This document shows, piece after piece, positions 52,281-63,801 of a stretch of DNA of 64,000 nt. Source of the stretch: Campylobacter concisus ATCC 51562 (lineage in GTDB: Bacteria; Campylobacterota; Campylobacteria; Campylobacterales; Campylobacteraceae); NCBI RefSeq assembly GCF_000466745.1, contig NZ_ANNI01000003.1, positions 186,001 through 250,000 on the forward strand, given 5' to 3'. Both the position numbers and the translations under genes were made by a program. Positions within the stretch are counted from its first letter, which is position 1; each line of letters opens with the position of its first letter. Below the pieces are notes generated by a model. That model made no database searches. It had not been told where the DNA came from and saw only the letters and a list, made by a program, of their open reading frames with translations.

Positions 52281-53951
52281 TTATCTTAAATCGTTTTGAA
52301 TGCTGCAAGCACCTTGAATGTATCTCTTTGCAAAACCTGGTTCAAAGCTATCTGAGATCATTCCCATATTATCTAATAGTCTGTATTTTGCATAAGATAG
52401 TGCTGTCTCAGTTGTAGCGATCTCTTTTAATGCAGAGTTATATTCATTTTCAGCATCAAGCAAGTTTATAAGATCACGACGACCGATTCTAAACTCATCC
52501 TGATAAGCATCAAGTGTAGCTTTAGCATATTCAACGTGTTGATTTAAGTATCCCATTTTTTCTTGGTTAAGAACATAATTTTGCCATGAAAATTCCAAAG
52601 ATTCTTTAAGCTCTCTTACAAGATTGTCCAAAGTTTGTTGCTCTTGTTGAACAGCAAGTTGGCTTTTTTCTTTATCTAGTTTATCATTACCTTTATTGTA
52701 AAGGTTATAGTTTAGTCTTAAAAGTGCGTCGAATGTTTGTTCTTCATAATTATCATATAAAACATTTGAATGATCATACGCACCAGATACAACAAGATCT
52801 AGTTTTGGTAAGAATGGCGCATTTTTCTCTTTTACAACTGACTCCGCCATAGCAATATTTGATTTTTGAACCAAAAGTGACGGATTGCAAAGAATAGCTT
52901 TGTTGTAAACAGCTTCTTTCGTGCTAGGCAAAGGAAGACTAAACTCAGGCATTACTAAATTTTTAGCTGCAACTTTTTTTCCGTATAATTTCTCAAATGT
53001 AGAAAGTGCATCTTCATAGTTATTTTTAGCAGCTGTATAGTTTGATTGAGCTAGAGTATAGCGCGATCCAGCTTGTCTCTCTTCAGAAGCAACGCCATAA
53101 CCTGATCTTGCTCTATCTTTAATTTGGCTATAAATTTCCTCATGGCTCTTTACGTTTTCTTCTTCAATGTCTAAAATTCTTTTAGTTTGAAGAACTTGCA
53201 AGTAAGCATTTGCAGCATTTAATGTAAGTCTATCTGCAGCTTGTGCTACCGAATAAGCAGCTGAATCAAGCCTTGCGCTTTGAGAATTTATTCTATTTTT
53301 ATCAGCACCACCATTGTATAAATTTTCAACCAAGGTTAGAGATGTGCCAGAAATTCTTCCATCTCCTCTTCTTGTAGAAACTCCATCATCAAGGCGTTTT
53401 TTCTCATATCCCACTCTAGCAGCAGCGTCAAGTGTTGGATAATAGGCATTTTTTGCTATTTTTAGATCTTTGCCAACTTGTAGATAGTTAAATTCTGTAG
53501 CTTTTAAACTTGGATTTTCATTTAAAATAGTCTTTATAACTTGATCTAAAGTCAAAACTCCATCATCAACTTGTGCTACTGGTTTTACTTCAGTTGATAT
53601 AGCTTGTTCTATATTAGATTTTTTTGTTGTTTGAGTATCAGCTACAGGTGCTTTTGGTCTCATTAAAGCATCCTTATAGCCTGATTCGTTTTGAACTTTA
53701 ACTAATAGACTATTAGCTTCATCCTCAGAGACTGGAGTTGTGTCAACATATAAAAATTTTCGTCCACCAACCTCATAGATGCCTGTGGTCAGCCTACTGT
53801 CAGAAATTTTACTATTAACTTTATTAATAGCACTGTCGATTCTAGCCTGATTATCATCTTGTGCAAATGAAGCTAGAAAAATCCTATAAGGAACATCTTG
53901 AGCTGACAGCACAGTTACTGCCAAAGCACTAATTGCTAACATCTTTTTCAT
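52281..53951 (-). CDS. TolC-family outer membrane channel (LapE-like) with N-terminal extra domain
   Basis: This is the outer-membrane exit duct of the type I system. A signal peptide (MKKMLAISALAVTVLSA) precedes about 80 residues of a small alpha/beta domain (YRIFLASFAQDDNQARID ... GRKFLYVDTTPV) that looks SPOR-like and is not part of standard TolC. A Thr/Lys-rich linker follows, then the TolC body from about residue 130: TLDQVIKTILNENPSLKA, the repeated long helices and NLYNKGNDKLDKEKSQLA, ending with LLDAENEYNSALKEIATTET and LSYAKYRLLDNMG. At 556 residues it is longer than typical TolC because of the extra domain. First gene of the seven-gene operon. Confidence 0.92.
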   Translation of the reverse strand: MKKMLAISALAVTVLSAQDVPYRIFLASFAQDDNQARIDSAINKVNSKISDSRLTTGIYEVGGRKFLYVDTTPVSEDEANSLLVKVQNESGYKDALMRPKAPVADTQTTKKSNIEQAISTEVKPVAQVDDGVLTLDQVIKTILNENPSLKATEFNYLQVGKDLKIAKNAYYPTLDAAARVGYEKKRLDDGVSTRRGDGRISGTSLTLVENLYNGGADKNRINSQSARLDSAAYSVAQAADRLTLNAANAYLQVLQTKRILDIEEENVKSHEEIYSQIKDRARSGYGVASEERQAGSRYTLAQSNYTAAKNNYEDALSTFEKLYGKKVAAKNLVMPEFSLPLPSTKEAVYNKAILCNPSLLVQKSNIAMAESVVKEKNAPFLPKLDLVVSGAYDHSNVLYDNYEEQTFDALLRLNYNLYNKGNDKLDKEKSQLAVQQEQQTLDNLVRELKESLEFSWQNYVLNQEKMGYLNQHVEYAKATLDAYQDEFRIGRRDLINLLDAENEYNSALKEIATTETALSYAKYRLLDNMGMISDSFEPGFAKRYIQGACSIQNDLR

Positions 53952-54009
53952 AACTAAGATCCTTTTACCTTTATTTATTATTAAGTCTATGCTTAAAATT
54001 TTAATGCGA

Positions 54010-54015
54010 ATTATA
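54010..54015 (-). promoter_or_regulatory. -10 box of the Lap/type I secretion operon
   Basis: TATAAT on the minus strand in GATGTATAATTCG, about 60 bases before the tolC-like start. It implies a leader of about 50 bases with an AAAAGGATC ribosome site. No intrinsic terminator is evident between hemN and this point, so some read-through from hemN is possible. Confidence 0.55.
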
Positions 54016-54067
54016 CATCAAGAAATATTAAACGTATTTTAAATATCTTATGACAAAAAAATAATTT

Positions 54068-56821
<2,754 letters not shown>

Positions 56822-56822
56822 C

Positions 56823-57794
56823 TTAGCCCCTTAAAATTTTGGCTGCTTCTTTTGCATGATATGTGATGATCAAATTTGCCCCTGCTCTTTTAAAGCCGAT
56901 CAAGGTCTCCATCATAACGCGATCATAGTCGATGATGCCAGCTTTTGCGCCAGCTTTTAGCAGTGCGTACTCGCCGCTTACGTTATAGACACAAAGTGGT
57001 AGAAGTGTTAAATTTCTTAGCTCTCTAACGATGTCAAGATAAGCAAGCGCTGGCTTTACCATCAAGATATCAGCGCCTTGCGCCTCGTCTTGCAAGCTCT
57101 CGTTGATCGCCTCCAAGCGGTTTGCGCTGTCCATTTGGTAGCTCTTTCTATCGCCAAAGCTTGGTGCACTTTGCGCTACGTCACGAAATGGCCCGTAGTA
57201 GGCTGAGGCAAATTTAGTTGAATAAGCCATCACTGGTAAATTCTCAAAGCCATTGCTATCAAGCGTCTCTCTTAGCGTTGCGATGATGCCGTCCATCATA
57301 CCGCTTGGTGCGATCATATCAGAGCCATTTTGAGCGTGTATTAAGGCTTGTTTGGCTGAAATTTCAAGCGTTGCGTCGTTGTCGATAGTGTTATGCACAT
57401 GGTCGATTATGCCGCAGTGGCCGTGATCTGTATATTCGCAAAAGCAAAGATCAGTGACGACTACCAAATTTGGGAATTTATCTTTTATGGCTCTAAGTGC
57501 AGTTGCGATGATGCCGTCATTACTTAGTGCGTCGCTGCCAACGCTATCTTTTAGGCTTGGTATGCCAAATAAAATGATCGATTTTATGCCTAAATTTACT
57601 ATCTCTTCGCACTCTTTTAAAATTTCATCGATACTCATTTGATAAACGCCCGGCATCGAAGCAATCTCGTTTTTAACGCCTTTGCCCTCGACTACAAAGA
57701 GCGGATAGATGAAGTCATTTACGCTAAGGCTAGTCTCTCTTACCATGTCTCTTAGGGCTGGATTTATTCTTAATCTTCTAAAACGTTTAAACAT
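56823..57794 (-). CDS. hemB: Delta-aminolevulinic acid dehydratase (porphobilinogen synthase)
   Basis: HemB condenses two 5-aminolevulinate molecules to porphobilinogen. The metal site [16 protein letters not shown] keeps three Cys, indicating a zinc enzyme. The Schiff-base lysines lie in [17 protein letters not shown] and [16 protein letters not shown]. The 323-residue length is standard. It is the first gene of the hemB-argF-DUF2603-hemN run and divergent from ribA, sharing a 68-base promoter region. Confidence 0.97.
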   Translation of the reverse strand: MFKRFRRLRINPALRDMVRETSLSVNDFIYPLFVVEGKGVKNEIASMPGVYQMSIDEILKECEEIVNLGIKSIILFGIPSLKDSVGSDALSNDGIIATALRAIKDKFPNLVVVTDLCFCEYTDHGHCGIIDHVHNTIDNDATLEISAKQALIHAQNGSDMIAPSGMMDGIIATLRETLDSNGFENLPVMAYSTKFASAYYGPFRDVAQSAPSFGDRKSYQMDSANRLEAINESLQDEAQGADILMVKPALAYLDIVRELRNLTLLPLCVYNVSGEYALLKAGAKAGIIDYDRVMMETLIGFKRAGANLIITYHAKEAAKILRG

Positions 57795-57813
57795 ATTTTT
57801 GCCTTTTCTTTGT

Positions 57814-57819
57814 TAAAAT
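57814..57819 (+). promoter_or_regulatory. Candidate -10 box for ribA
   Basis: TAAAAT in TTTGTTAAAATGCG, about 44 bases before the ribA ATG. The leader is far too short for an FMN riboswitch. Confidence 0.4.
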
Positions 57820-57862
57820 GCGTGATTTTTAGCTAGTTTAGCACAGTTGGAGTAAATTTAAA

Positions 57863-58426
57863 ATGAAAATAGAAATTTCAAACGCTGCAAATCTACCATC
57901 AAGATTTGGCACTTATAAGGTTCAAGCCTTCAAAGAAGGGGCAAAAGAGCACCTTGTGATCTACAAAGAGCCTTTGAGCGAAGTTGTAAATCTTAGAATT
58001 CACTCCGAATGCCTAACTGGCGATGCGATCGGGAGCCTAAAGTGCGACTGTCGCGACCAGCTTGAAGCGAGCCTAAAATATATCGAAGAAAATGGCGGCA
58101 TGGTCATCTATCTGCGTCAAGAGGGCAGAAATATCGGGCTTTTAAACAAGATAAATGCCTACAGCCTGCAAGATAAGGGCTTTGACACGATAGAAGCCAA
58201 TCACCAGCTAGGTTTTAAGGCTGATGAGAGGACGTATGAAGTGGTTGATTTTATCCTAAATCACTACGGCATAAAAGAGGTAAATTTACTCACAAATAAC
58301 CCTTTAAAACTTCACGGGCTAAGCTCAGTAAAGATCGTAAAACGCGTGCCTATCGTCATCAAACCAAATAAATTTAACGAAGACTACCTGAAAGTAAAAA
58401 AAGAGCAAATGGGGCACATCCTGTGA
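57863..58426 (+). CDS. ribA: GTP cyclohydrolase II
   Basis: RibA carries out the first committed step of riboflavin synthesis. The zinc cysteines are in [20 protein letters not shown], and the GTP-binding/catalytic arginine segment is [20 protein letters not shown]. The C-terminal [12 protein letters not shown] is conserved. The 187-residue protein is the stand-alone form without the RibB domain. It overlaps rsmG by four bases. Confidence 0.96.
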   Translation: MKIEISNAANLPSRFGTYKVQAFKEGAKEHLVIYKEPLSEVVNLRIHSECLTGDAIGSLKCDCRDQLEASLKYIEENGGMVIYLRQEGRNIGLLNKINAYSLQDKGFDTIEANHQLGFKADERTYEVVDFILNHYGIKEVNLLTNNPLKLHGLSSVKIVKRVPIVIKPNKFNEDYLKVKKEQMGHIL

Positions 58427-58992
58427 TGAAAAATGAGCTTTGTTTGCCAGCTAAATTTGACGAAAAAGTAAAGGCTTACGCTCAAATTTTTGCTAAATTT
58501 AACAAAGTTCATAGCTTAAGCAATTATAAAGACATAAGCGAGCAGGTGCTTGATAGCATAAAACCGCTTGAGATTTTTGACCTAAGCGCCAAAACGGCGA
58601 TCGATGTTGGCAGTGGGGCTGGCTTTCCAGCGATATTTTTAGCGCTTGCGATGCCGCACACTAAGTGGCATCTTTTTGAGCCGATAGCCAAAAAGTCATC
58701 ATTTCTAAGCTACGCTAAGATCGAGCTTGACTTACAAAATTTAGAAGTTCATAGCCAAAAGATAGAGCTTACAGATAAATTTACGGCTGATCTCATCACC
58801 TCAAGGGCGCTTAGTAAGACAAAAGAGCTTATAAGAATTTGCGAGGGATTTTATGATGAGAGCACTAAATTTCTCATCTACAAGGGCTCTAGCGTCATGG
58901 ATGAAATTTCAGGCATCAACGCGCAAATTTATAATGAAAAAAATAGAAACTACATATATTTTAATCTCAAAAATCAAGGGGAGAAACGTTGA
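58423..58992 (+). CDS. rsmG: 16S rRNA (guanine-N7) methyltransferase RsmG
   Basis: RsmG methylates G527 of 16S rRNA. The SAM-binding motif is [20 protein letters not shown], with [12 protein letters not shown] upstream and [12 protein letters not shown] downstream. The 189-residue length is typical. The gene starts within the end of ribA (ATGA) and its stop overlaps the TTG start of the next small gene. Confidence 0.94.
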   Translation: MMKNELCLPAKFDEKVKAYAQIFAKFNKVHSLSNYKDISEQVLDSIKPLEIFDLSAKTAIDVGSGAGFPAIFLALAMPHTKWHLFEPIAKKSSFLSYAKIELDLQNLEVHSQKIELTDKFTADLITSRALSKTKELIRICEGFYDESTKFLIYKGSSVMDEISGINAQIYNEKNRNYIYFNLKNQGEKR

Positions 58993-59183
58993 AATACTTG
59001 CTTTTTGTAGCGATTTTGGTTGCGATTTACATCATATTTTTTAAAAATAGAAAAAATAGCGACAAGGTAAGCACCAGCAACTTCGAAGAGTGCAGCAAAT
59101 GTGGCGTCTTTAGCGATATTGATCAAATGGTGCTAAGAGACGGAAAATACATCTGTAAAGAGTGCATAAAGGGCGAGAGATGA
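58989..59183 (+). CDS. Small membrane protein with a zinc-ribbon-like Cys4 motif
   Basis: The 64-residue product has one N-terminal helix ([16 protein letters not shown]) and a cytoplasmic tail with CSKCGVF and ICKECIKG, two CxxC pairs 20 residues apart that could hold one zinc ion. The start is TTG at 58989, overlapping the rsmG stop, with GGGGAG upstream. It resembles short PP0621-type proteins common in proteobacteria; the function is unknown. It ends in an ATGA overlap with the next gene. Confidence 0.75.
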   Translation: MKYLLFVAILVAIYIIFFKNRKNSDKVSTSNFEECSKCGVFSDIDQMVLRDGKYICKECIKGER

Positions 59184-59545
59184 AAATTTTGGGTGATGAG
59201 CTGATCAAATTTGAGCCATTATATCTTTGCAAAAGTGAAGATGAAATTTCAAACAGCAGGCAAAATCTCTTTAAATTTGATAGAAATTTTATAAAAAGAG
59301 CGTTAGAGGCTGGAGTAAGCTTTAGCATCATCGCAAATGGCATAAATGAAGCTATCGTTGCAAACGCGGCTGGAGCAAAATTTATTATCGCAGATATTGA
59401 CATTGCAAAAGATCTAGCAAAGATTGCTGAGAATTATCTATTTGACGCGCTTATAGCTGTTTTGATAAAAGATGAAAGCGAGCTAGCACAGCTTGCAAAA
59501 TTTAACGTCGATGCTGCGATCTTGCCAAACGCTATAAAAGAATAA
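59180..59545 (+). CDS. Conserved hypothetical protein in the ribA-rsmG-htpX operon
   Basis: ATG 59180 overlaps the preceding stop, giving 121 residues ([20 protein letters not shown]). The sequence alternates strands and helices (SFSIIANGINEAIVANAAGA, KFIIADIDIAKDLAKIAEN, LFDALIAVLI, NVDAAILP), which looks like half of a Rossmann or TIM-type fold, without catalytic motifs I can name. No signal or membrane helix. It is followed eight bases later by htpX. I do not recognise the family. Confidence 0.7.
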   Translation: MKILGDELIKFEPLYLCKSEDEISNSRQNLFKFDRNFIKRALEAGVSFSIIANGINEAIVANAAGAKFIIADIDIAKDLAKIAENYLFDALIAVLIKDESELAQLAKFNVDAAILPNAIKE

Positions 59546-59553
59546 GGACAAAA

Positions 59554-60423
59554 ATGGAAATTTTTAAAACTGCTTTTTTAATGGTTACTTTAATGCTGAT
59601 TTTTATCGCTGTTGGCGGATATATTGGAGGCGAGCATGGCATGATGATCGCCTTTTTGATAGCGGCTGGCACAAATATCTTTTCATATTTTTTTAGTGAT
59701 ACCATAGTGCTTAAAAGATATAACGCTATCCCGGTTGATGAGAGTAACGCTCACGGGCTTTATGAGATCATATCTCGCCTCACACAAAAGGCGAATTTGC
59801 CTATGCCAAAAATTTACATCATCCCAGAAGAAGTACCAAACGCCTTTGCCACAGGCCGCAATCCAAGCCACGCAGCTGTCGCGGTAACCGAGGGGCTTTT
59901 AAAAATTTTAAATGAAAACGAGATCGAGGGCGTGCTAGCTCACGAGCTAAGCCACGTAAGGCACTACGACATCCTAACTGGCTCAATCGCTGCCATACTA
60001 GCTGGTGCTATCGCAATGCTTGCAAATTTTGTTAAGGTTGGTGGTATTGCTGGGCAAAGCAACGGTTCAAGAAGAGGTGGCGGTAATGCCATCGTTATGC
60101 TAGCACTTGCTATACTCATGCCAATAGCTGCCACAATCATACAAATGGCGATCTCAAGGGAGCGCGAGTATAAGGCAGACAAGGGCGCAGCTTATCTAAC
60201 AGGACACCCAGAGTGGCTGGCTAGTGCTTTAAGAAAGCTTGAGAGCTACTCAAATTCTTACGTTATGCAAAACGCGAGCGAACAAAGTGCTCATATGTTT
60301 ATCGTAAATCCATTTGGCTCGCTAACTAACAAGCTTGGCGTACTTTTTAGAACGCATCCAAGCACTAGCGATAGGATCGCTGAGCTTCAAAGGCTTGAGC
60401 AAGAAATAAAAAGAAGTATGTAA
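59554..60423 (+). CDS. htpX: Membrane zinc metalloprotease HtpX (M48)
   Basis: HtpX is an inner-membrane quality-control protease with a cytoplasmic active site. Two N-terminal helices (TAFLMVTLMLIFIAVGGYIG and MIAFLIAAGTNIFSYFF) precede the catalytic HExxH in VLAHELSHVRHYD. Two further helices and the third zinc ligand in REREYKADKGAAYLTG follow. The 289-residue length is normal. The C-terminus FRTHPSTSDRIAELQRLE is the family ending. It is the last gene of the ribA-to-htpX run. Confidence 0.95.
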   Translation: MEIFKTAFLMVTLMLIFIAVGGYIGGEHGMMIAFLIAAGTNIFSYFFSDTIVLKRYNAIPVDESNAHGLYEIISRLTQKANLPMPKIYIIPEEVPNAFATGRNPSHAAVAVTEGLLKILNENEIEGVLAHELSHVRHYDILTGSIAAILAGAIAMLANFVKVGGIAGQSNGSRRGGGNAIVMLALAILMPIAATIIQMAISREREYKADKGAAYLTGHPEWLASALRKLESYSNSYVMQNASEQSAHMFIVNPFGSLTNKLGVLFRTHPSTSDRIAELQRLEQEIKRSM

Positions 60424-60660
60424 AAATTTAGCCTTTAGTAAAATTTGGGCTGATTTTCTTCTTTTTACCATCTTTTTTGGCTTTAAATTTATAAATTTAC
60501 AAAAATTTTAAATTTTATGAGTGAGTAATTTTGGATTTGATTTTAGTGGCAGGCTTTGCGAGGCTTAAAATCAGTAGTAGATTCTTGTGAGTAAATAAAA
60601 TTTTAAAATTTACAAAAATATCAAATTTACAACCAAAAAACCAAAATTTAGCCCCAAATT
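60424..60660. other. Intergenic region between convergent htpX and the next gene
   Basis: This 237-base stretch is very AT-rich, with repeated ATTTACAAAAAT words and two GTGAGTAA copies (60521 and 60587). There is an imperfect GATTTTA / TAAAATC inverted repeat at 60539-60572 around a GC-richer core. No coding frame, tRNA or convincing terminator is seen. Confidence 0.4.
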
Positions 60661-61062
60661 TCACTGCAATTTCTTGCAGTCGCGATCTTCTATAGTGTAC
60701 TCAAAAATAAGCTCACCATTTTCTGAATAAAAAAGCTCATCCAAGGTGACACCGATGCTTAGCATATTTAAGATCTCTTTATCTTTGCAAGCAGTTCGCA
60801 AATTCTCTTTTTTAATAGCTTCGATAAATTCTAAAAGCTCTTTCCCTTCAAGCCTTTTGATCTCTTGCTTTCTTGCGTGTTTGACAGCATATCTATAAAT
60901 GAGCGTATCACCGACATTTAAGATATCATTAAGCGTAAGTGTTGGCGTGCAGATGAATGGGAGCTTTTTTTTGTAGTAAGTTGCATGATTTTTCGCTGCC
61001 ATATCTGGCGTAAGAGCCAGGGCAAGCGAGCAAAAAAATAGTAAAAAAAGTGTTACTCGCAA
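60661..61062 (-). CDS. Exported two-cysteine protein, paralogue of its upstream neighbour
   Basis: The 133-residue product has a signal peptide (MRVTLFLLFFCSLALA) and a periplasmic domain. Near the end it shows ENLRTACKDKEILNMLSIGV then TLDELFYSENGELIFEYTI and DRDCKK. The neighbour at 61053 ends with the same spacing: Cys, about ten residues, L-x-x-G-I-T-L, an aromatic/Gly segment, F-x-I, and a final Cys. Similar endings occur in small exported proteins of many proteobacteria. A disulfide between the two cysteines is likely. The genes overlap by ten bases. Function unknown. Confidence 0.75.
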   Translation of the reverse strand: MRVTLFLLFFCSLALALTPDMAAKNHATYYKKKLPFICTPTLTLNDILNVGDTLIYRYAVKHARKQEIKRLEGKELLEFIEAIKKENLRTACKDKEILNMLSIGVTLDELFYSENGELIFEYTIEDRDCKKLQ

Positions 61063-61484
61063 CTACTTTTATCCAAATTTATATCAAAAAAATGCCTACC
61101 TTCAAAGCCGTAACTACCACTTAGAGTGATGCCACGATTTAGCACAGCTCTAGCCATACCTGAGTTGCAAAGTGCATCTTTTCCATTTTTATAAAACTCA
61201 TCTTTTAAAGCTAAAATTTGAGCTTTGTTGTAGCCTTTTATCTTCTTTGCCTTGGTCTCGTTTAAAACAAACTCACCATGTATGTCTAGCCCGCTGCTAC
61301 TCACATCTTTTAGCGTAATCATCTCATCGACTCTGCTTGGTAAATTTGGCTTTGCGGTTTGGACGACAAAAGCTGGGATCTGCTTAGTGTCAAGCTGATT
61401 TAGTATCTGCTCATAAATCTTAAACTCGCTCTCTTGCACACCAAAAGCAAGGCTAGCAAGAGCTAATAAAACGATCTTTTTCAC
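61053..61484 (-). CDS. Exported two-cysteine protein
   Basis: The signal peptide MKKIVLLALASLAFG is followed by a 125-residue periplasmic domain. The C-terminus GKDALCNSGMARAVLNRGIT, then YGFEGRHFFDINLDKSSCE, has the two conserved cysteines shared with the protein encoded at 60661. Together they form a tandem paralogous pair. It lies nine bases after alr and is probably co-transcribed. I do not recognise a named family or function. Confidence 0.75.
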   Translation of the reverse strand: MKKIVLLALASLAFGVQESEFKIYEQILNQLDTKQIPAFVVQTAKPNLPSRVDEMITLKDVSSSGLDIHGEFVLNETKAKKIKGYNKAQILALKDEFYKNGKDALCNSGMARAVLNRGITLSGSYGFEGRHFFDINLDKSSCE

Positions 61485-61493
61485 ATATTTCCT

Positions 61494-62507
61494 TTATATA
61501 AATTTTCTGATGATGTTTGGAGAGAGTTTTACTAAGATGTCATAACTTATCGTATCAAAAAATTTCGCCCAAATATTTGCATCCTCAAAGACACAGACCC
61601 ACTCGCCACTATCTTTACAGCTAAAGCTATCCATTGAAATTTTGCCTAGTATTGGCTCGTTATTGGCAAGTCTTAGCTCACCACAGCCATTGTATCTTAG
61701 TAATCCATCACCATATCCAAGATCATAAGTGGCTACATTTATATCTTCTTTTGCACTAAATTTAGCACCATATCCAACACCTTGACCACTTTTTAAAATA
61801 CGCCTACTAACTCTTTTTGCCCATAGTGAAAGTACTGGCTTTAATCCCAAACTATCACCAAACTGAGCGTATCCATACTGAGCGATACCAACACGCACCA
61901 TATCATCATCGATTTCACTTGCTCTTTCAAGCGCAGCTGAGTTGTGAGAGTGAAAGATCGGTTTTTTGATGCCAAACTCATCACAAAGAGCTAAAATTTT
62001 CTCTTTTGCAGCCCTAAAATTTTCTCTTTGCACGAAATAATCAGCATTTAGCTCATCGCTTGCACGAAAATGAGTATAAGCTCCAAGAAGCTCTAAATTC
62101 TTTCTTGTTAAAATTTCAAACGCGTAATCAAGCTCGCTTATATCAAGCCCATTTCTATGCATACCAGTGTCGATTGCAAGGTTGATTTTTGTATTTTCTT
62201 TTATCTTTAAAAGTGCGTCTATGTCGTTTATCGCATAGATAAATTTACTACTTTCATTTCCGGTTGGGATATGTGAGAGAATGAGAATATTTTCAAATAT
62301 GTCAGAAATTTCATTTGCCTCAAACTCGCTTTTTACAGCACAAATTTCTATTCCAAATTTTTTAGCCTCACTAGCAATAAGCCTTGCGCCATGGCCATAA
62401 GCATTGTCTTTTAACACAACTATTACTTTCTCTTTGCCACCAGTTTTAGCACAAATTTGAGTGAGGTTATGAATATATGAAGCTTTATTCAGGCGTATTT
62501 CAGACAT
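61494..62507 (-). CDS. alr: Alanine racemase
   Basis: Alr is a PLP enzyme that makes D-alanine for peptidoglycan. The PLP lysine is in VIVVLKDNAYGHGA (more often VVKANAYGHG), the catalytic Tyr in GVGYGAKFSA, and AIDTGMHRNGL carries the conserved Arg. It is 337 residues, on the short side but complete. It begins within the end of the small gene at 62500 and lies in a cell-wall cluster with pgp2. Confidence 0.95.
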   Translation of the reverse strand: MSEIRLNKASYIHNLTQICAKTGGKEKVIVVLKDNAYGHGARLIASEAKKFGIEICAVKSEFEANEISDIFENILILSHIPTGNESSKFIYAINDIDALLKIKENTKINLAIDTGMHRNGLDISELDYAFEILTRKNLELLGAYTHFRASDELNADYFVQRENFRAAKEKILALCDEFGIKKPIFHSHNSAALERASEIDDDMVRVGIAQYGYAQFGDSLGLKPVLSLWAKRVSRRILKSGQGVGYGAKFSAKEDINVATYDLGYGDGLLRYNGCGELRLANNEPILGKISMDSFSCKDSGEWVCVFEDANIWAKFFDTISYDILVKLSPNIIRKFI

Positions 62508-62739
62508 TAAAATTCACATTAAAGGCAGTATAAACATCCGGTAAAAGTTTTCTTACGTTGTAGTCAAATGCATAAAATTTAGCGTAAATTTCTTTCAGAT
62601 CAGCCTCTTTTACTTTGCTAAAATCAAAAACATCAGTACCATCTTTCTTTGGAACTTGGCGGTCAAGCTCAGCAAAAAAAGCAGCTCTTGCCTCTAAAAT
62701 TTTTTCGATTTTTTCTTTTACTTCTTGAGATTTTTCCAC
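62500..62739 (-). CDS. Small hypothetical protein between pgp2 and alr
   Basis: The 79-residue product starts with GTG at 62739. Its first half is a charged helix (KSQEVKEKIEKILEARAAFF) and its second half is Phe/Tyr-rich (DLKEIYAKFYAFDYNVRKLL). No signal or membrane segment. It is two bases from pgp2 and overlaps alr by eight, so it is translated with both. Function unknown. Confidence 0.7.
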   Translation of the reverse strand: MEKSQEVKEKIEKILEARAAFFAELDRQVPKKDGTDVFDFSKVKEADLKEIYAKFYAFDYNVRKLLPDVYTAFNVNFNV

Positions 62740-62741
62740 TT

Positions 62742-63707
62742 TTACTCCTCTATAAAAATTTTCATATCATCGTTATAAAGCTTCACATAAAGCGTCTTTT
62801 GCCCAGCAAATTTGTGCGTATCTGAAACATAATCCTCATAAAAACTCACACGAAAAAGCCTATCATTTTTAAGATTTGGATAAGGCGTGATGAGAAAATT
62901 TGAAAAACTAATGCGTTTTTTCTCTTTTTTAGAAAAAATAGCCCGCTTCATACTTTTAAATTTTTCCAAGCTCATACCATCGTATCGCTCAAAGTTTTTA
63001 TCATAAAATTTAAGATAGTTTTCAATGTCGCTCTCGCTCCATGTCTTTTTCCAGCCCAAAAGTCCAGAAATGATCACTGCAATATCTTTTGCACTAGCTT
63101 CTGGGCGCTTATCTTCATAGATAAATGCAAGTGTTTTTTTGTGATCCACTACATCATCGAATTTCATCAAAGTATCATTTTGCATAGCCACGCAGCCTTT
63201 TGTTTTTAGCTCATCTGTCCTTTGCCCATCAAGCGGATAGCCATGTATCCAAATACCACCACCATTTCGTTTTGCAAGCTTATCAAGCAAATTTGGGTAT
63301 GAAAGCGAAAATGCAAGTGGGCCAAGATATCTATCATTTGGCGTAAATCTACGTGTAAGCTGATACACTCCAACCGGTGTTTTTAGATCGCCTTCAAGAA
63401 GTTTATCGCCATTTTTGCCAACTATAACGCTTGAGCTAAAAAGCTTTTTTGTAATGCCGCCATTATAAGAGATCACTTCAAGCTTCTTTTTAGTTTTATC
63501 AACTACACTTAGAAGTATCTCATTGTCATAATATCCATATCTTACATCCTTGCCCTCAAGCTTTTTTAGCCAGTAATCCTTACTTAAAATATTTTTTTCG
63601 ATGGCATCAATAACAGCAGCTGAGCCATTTTTTAAGTAAATTTCTTCGTAATTTTGGGCAAAAAGACAAGGCGATAACGCGATGAAGAAAAATATAATTT
63701 TTTTCAA
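62742..63707 (-). CDS. pgp2: Peptidoglycan LD-carboxypeptidase Pgp2 (YkuD family)
   Basis: In C. jejuni Pgp2 trims tetrapeptides to tripeptides and is needed for helical cell shape. The signal peptide is MKKIIFFFIALSPCLFA. A YkuD catalytic domain in the middle contains LEGDLKTPVGVYQLTRRF and the active-site segment IWIHGYPLDG, then ELKTKGCVAMQN (His and Cys). The C-terminal 120 residues (YLKFYDKNFERYDGMSLEKF, then RISFSNFLITPYPNLKNDRL) form the NTF2-like part seen in this subgroup. The start is a TTG codon, with GGGA about nine bases upstream. Length 321 residues, as expected. Confidence 0.9.
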   Translation of the reverse strand: MKKIIFFFIALSPCLFAQNYEEIYLKNGSAAVIDAIEKNILSKDYWLKKLEGKDVRYGYYDNEILLSVVDKTKKKLEVISYNGGITKKLFSSSVIVGKNGDKLLEGDLKTPVGVYQLTRRFTPNDRYLGPLAFSLSYPNLLDKLAKRNGGGIWIHGYPLDGQRTDELKTKGCVAMQNDTLMKFDDVVDHKKTLAFIYEDKRPEASAKDIAVIISGLLGWKKTWSESDIENYLKFYDKNFERYDGMSLEKFKSMKRAIFSKKEKKRISFSNFLITPYPNLKNDRLFRVSFYEDYVSDTHKFAGQKTLYVKLYNDDMKIFIEE

Positions 63708-63801
63708 GTGAAATATCCCAAAAAGTAAAATTTAGTCCGTAATTATATCCTAAAAAATTTATATTTTTAGATTTTAAAGGTAAATTAAGTAGTTCTAAAT
63801 G

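Noticed and set aside
57795-57862. FMN riboswitch ahead of ribA
   Set aside because: Only 68 bases separate hemB and ribA, too short for the riboswitch, and no conserved core words are present.
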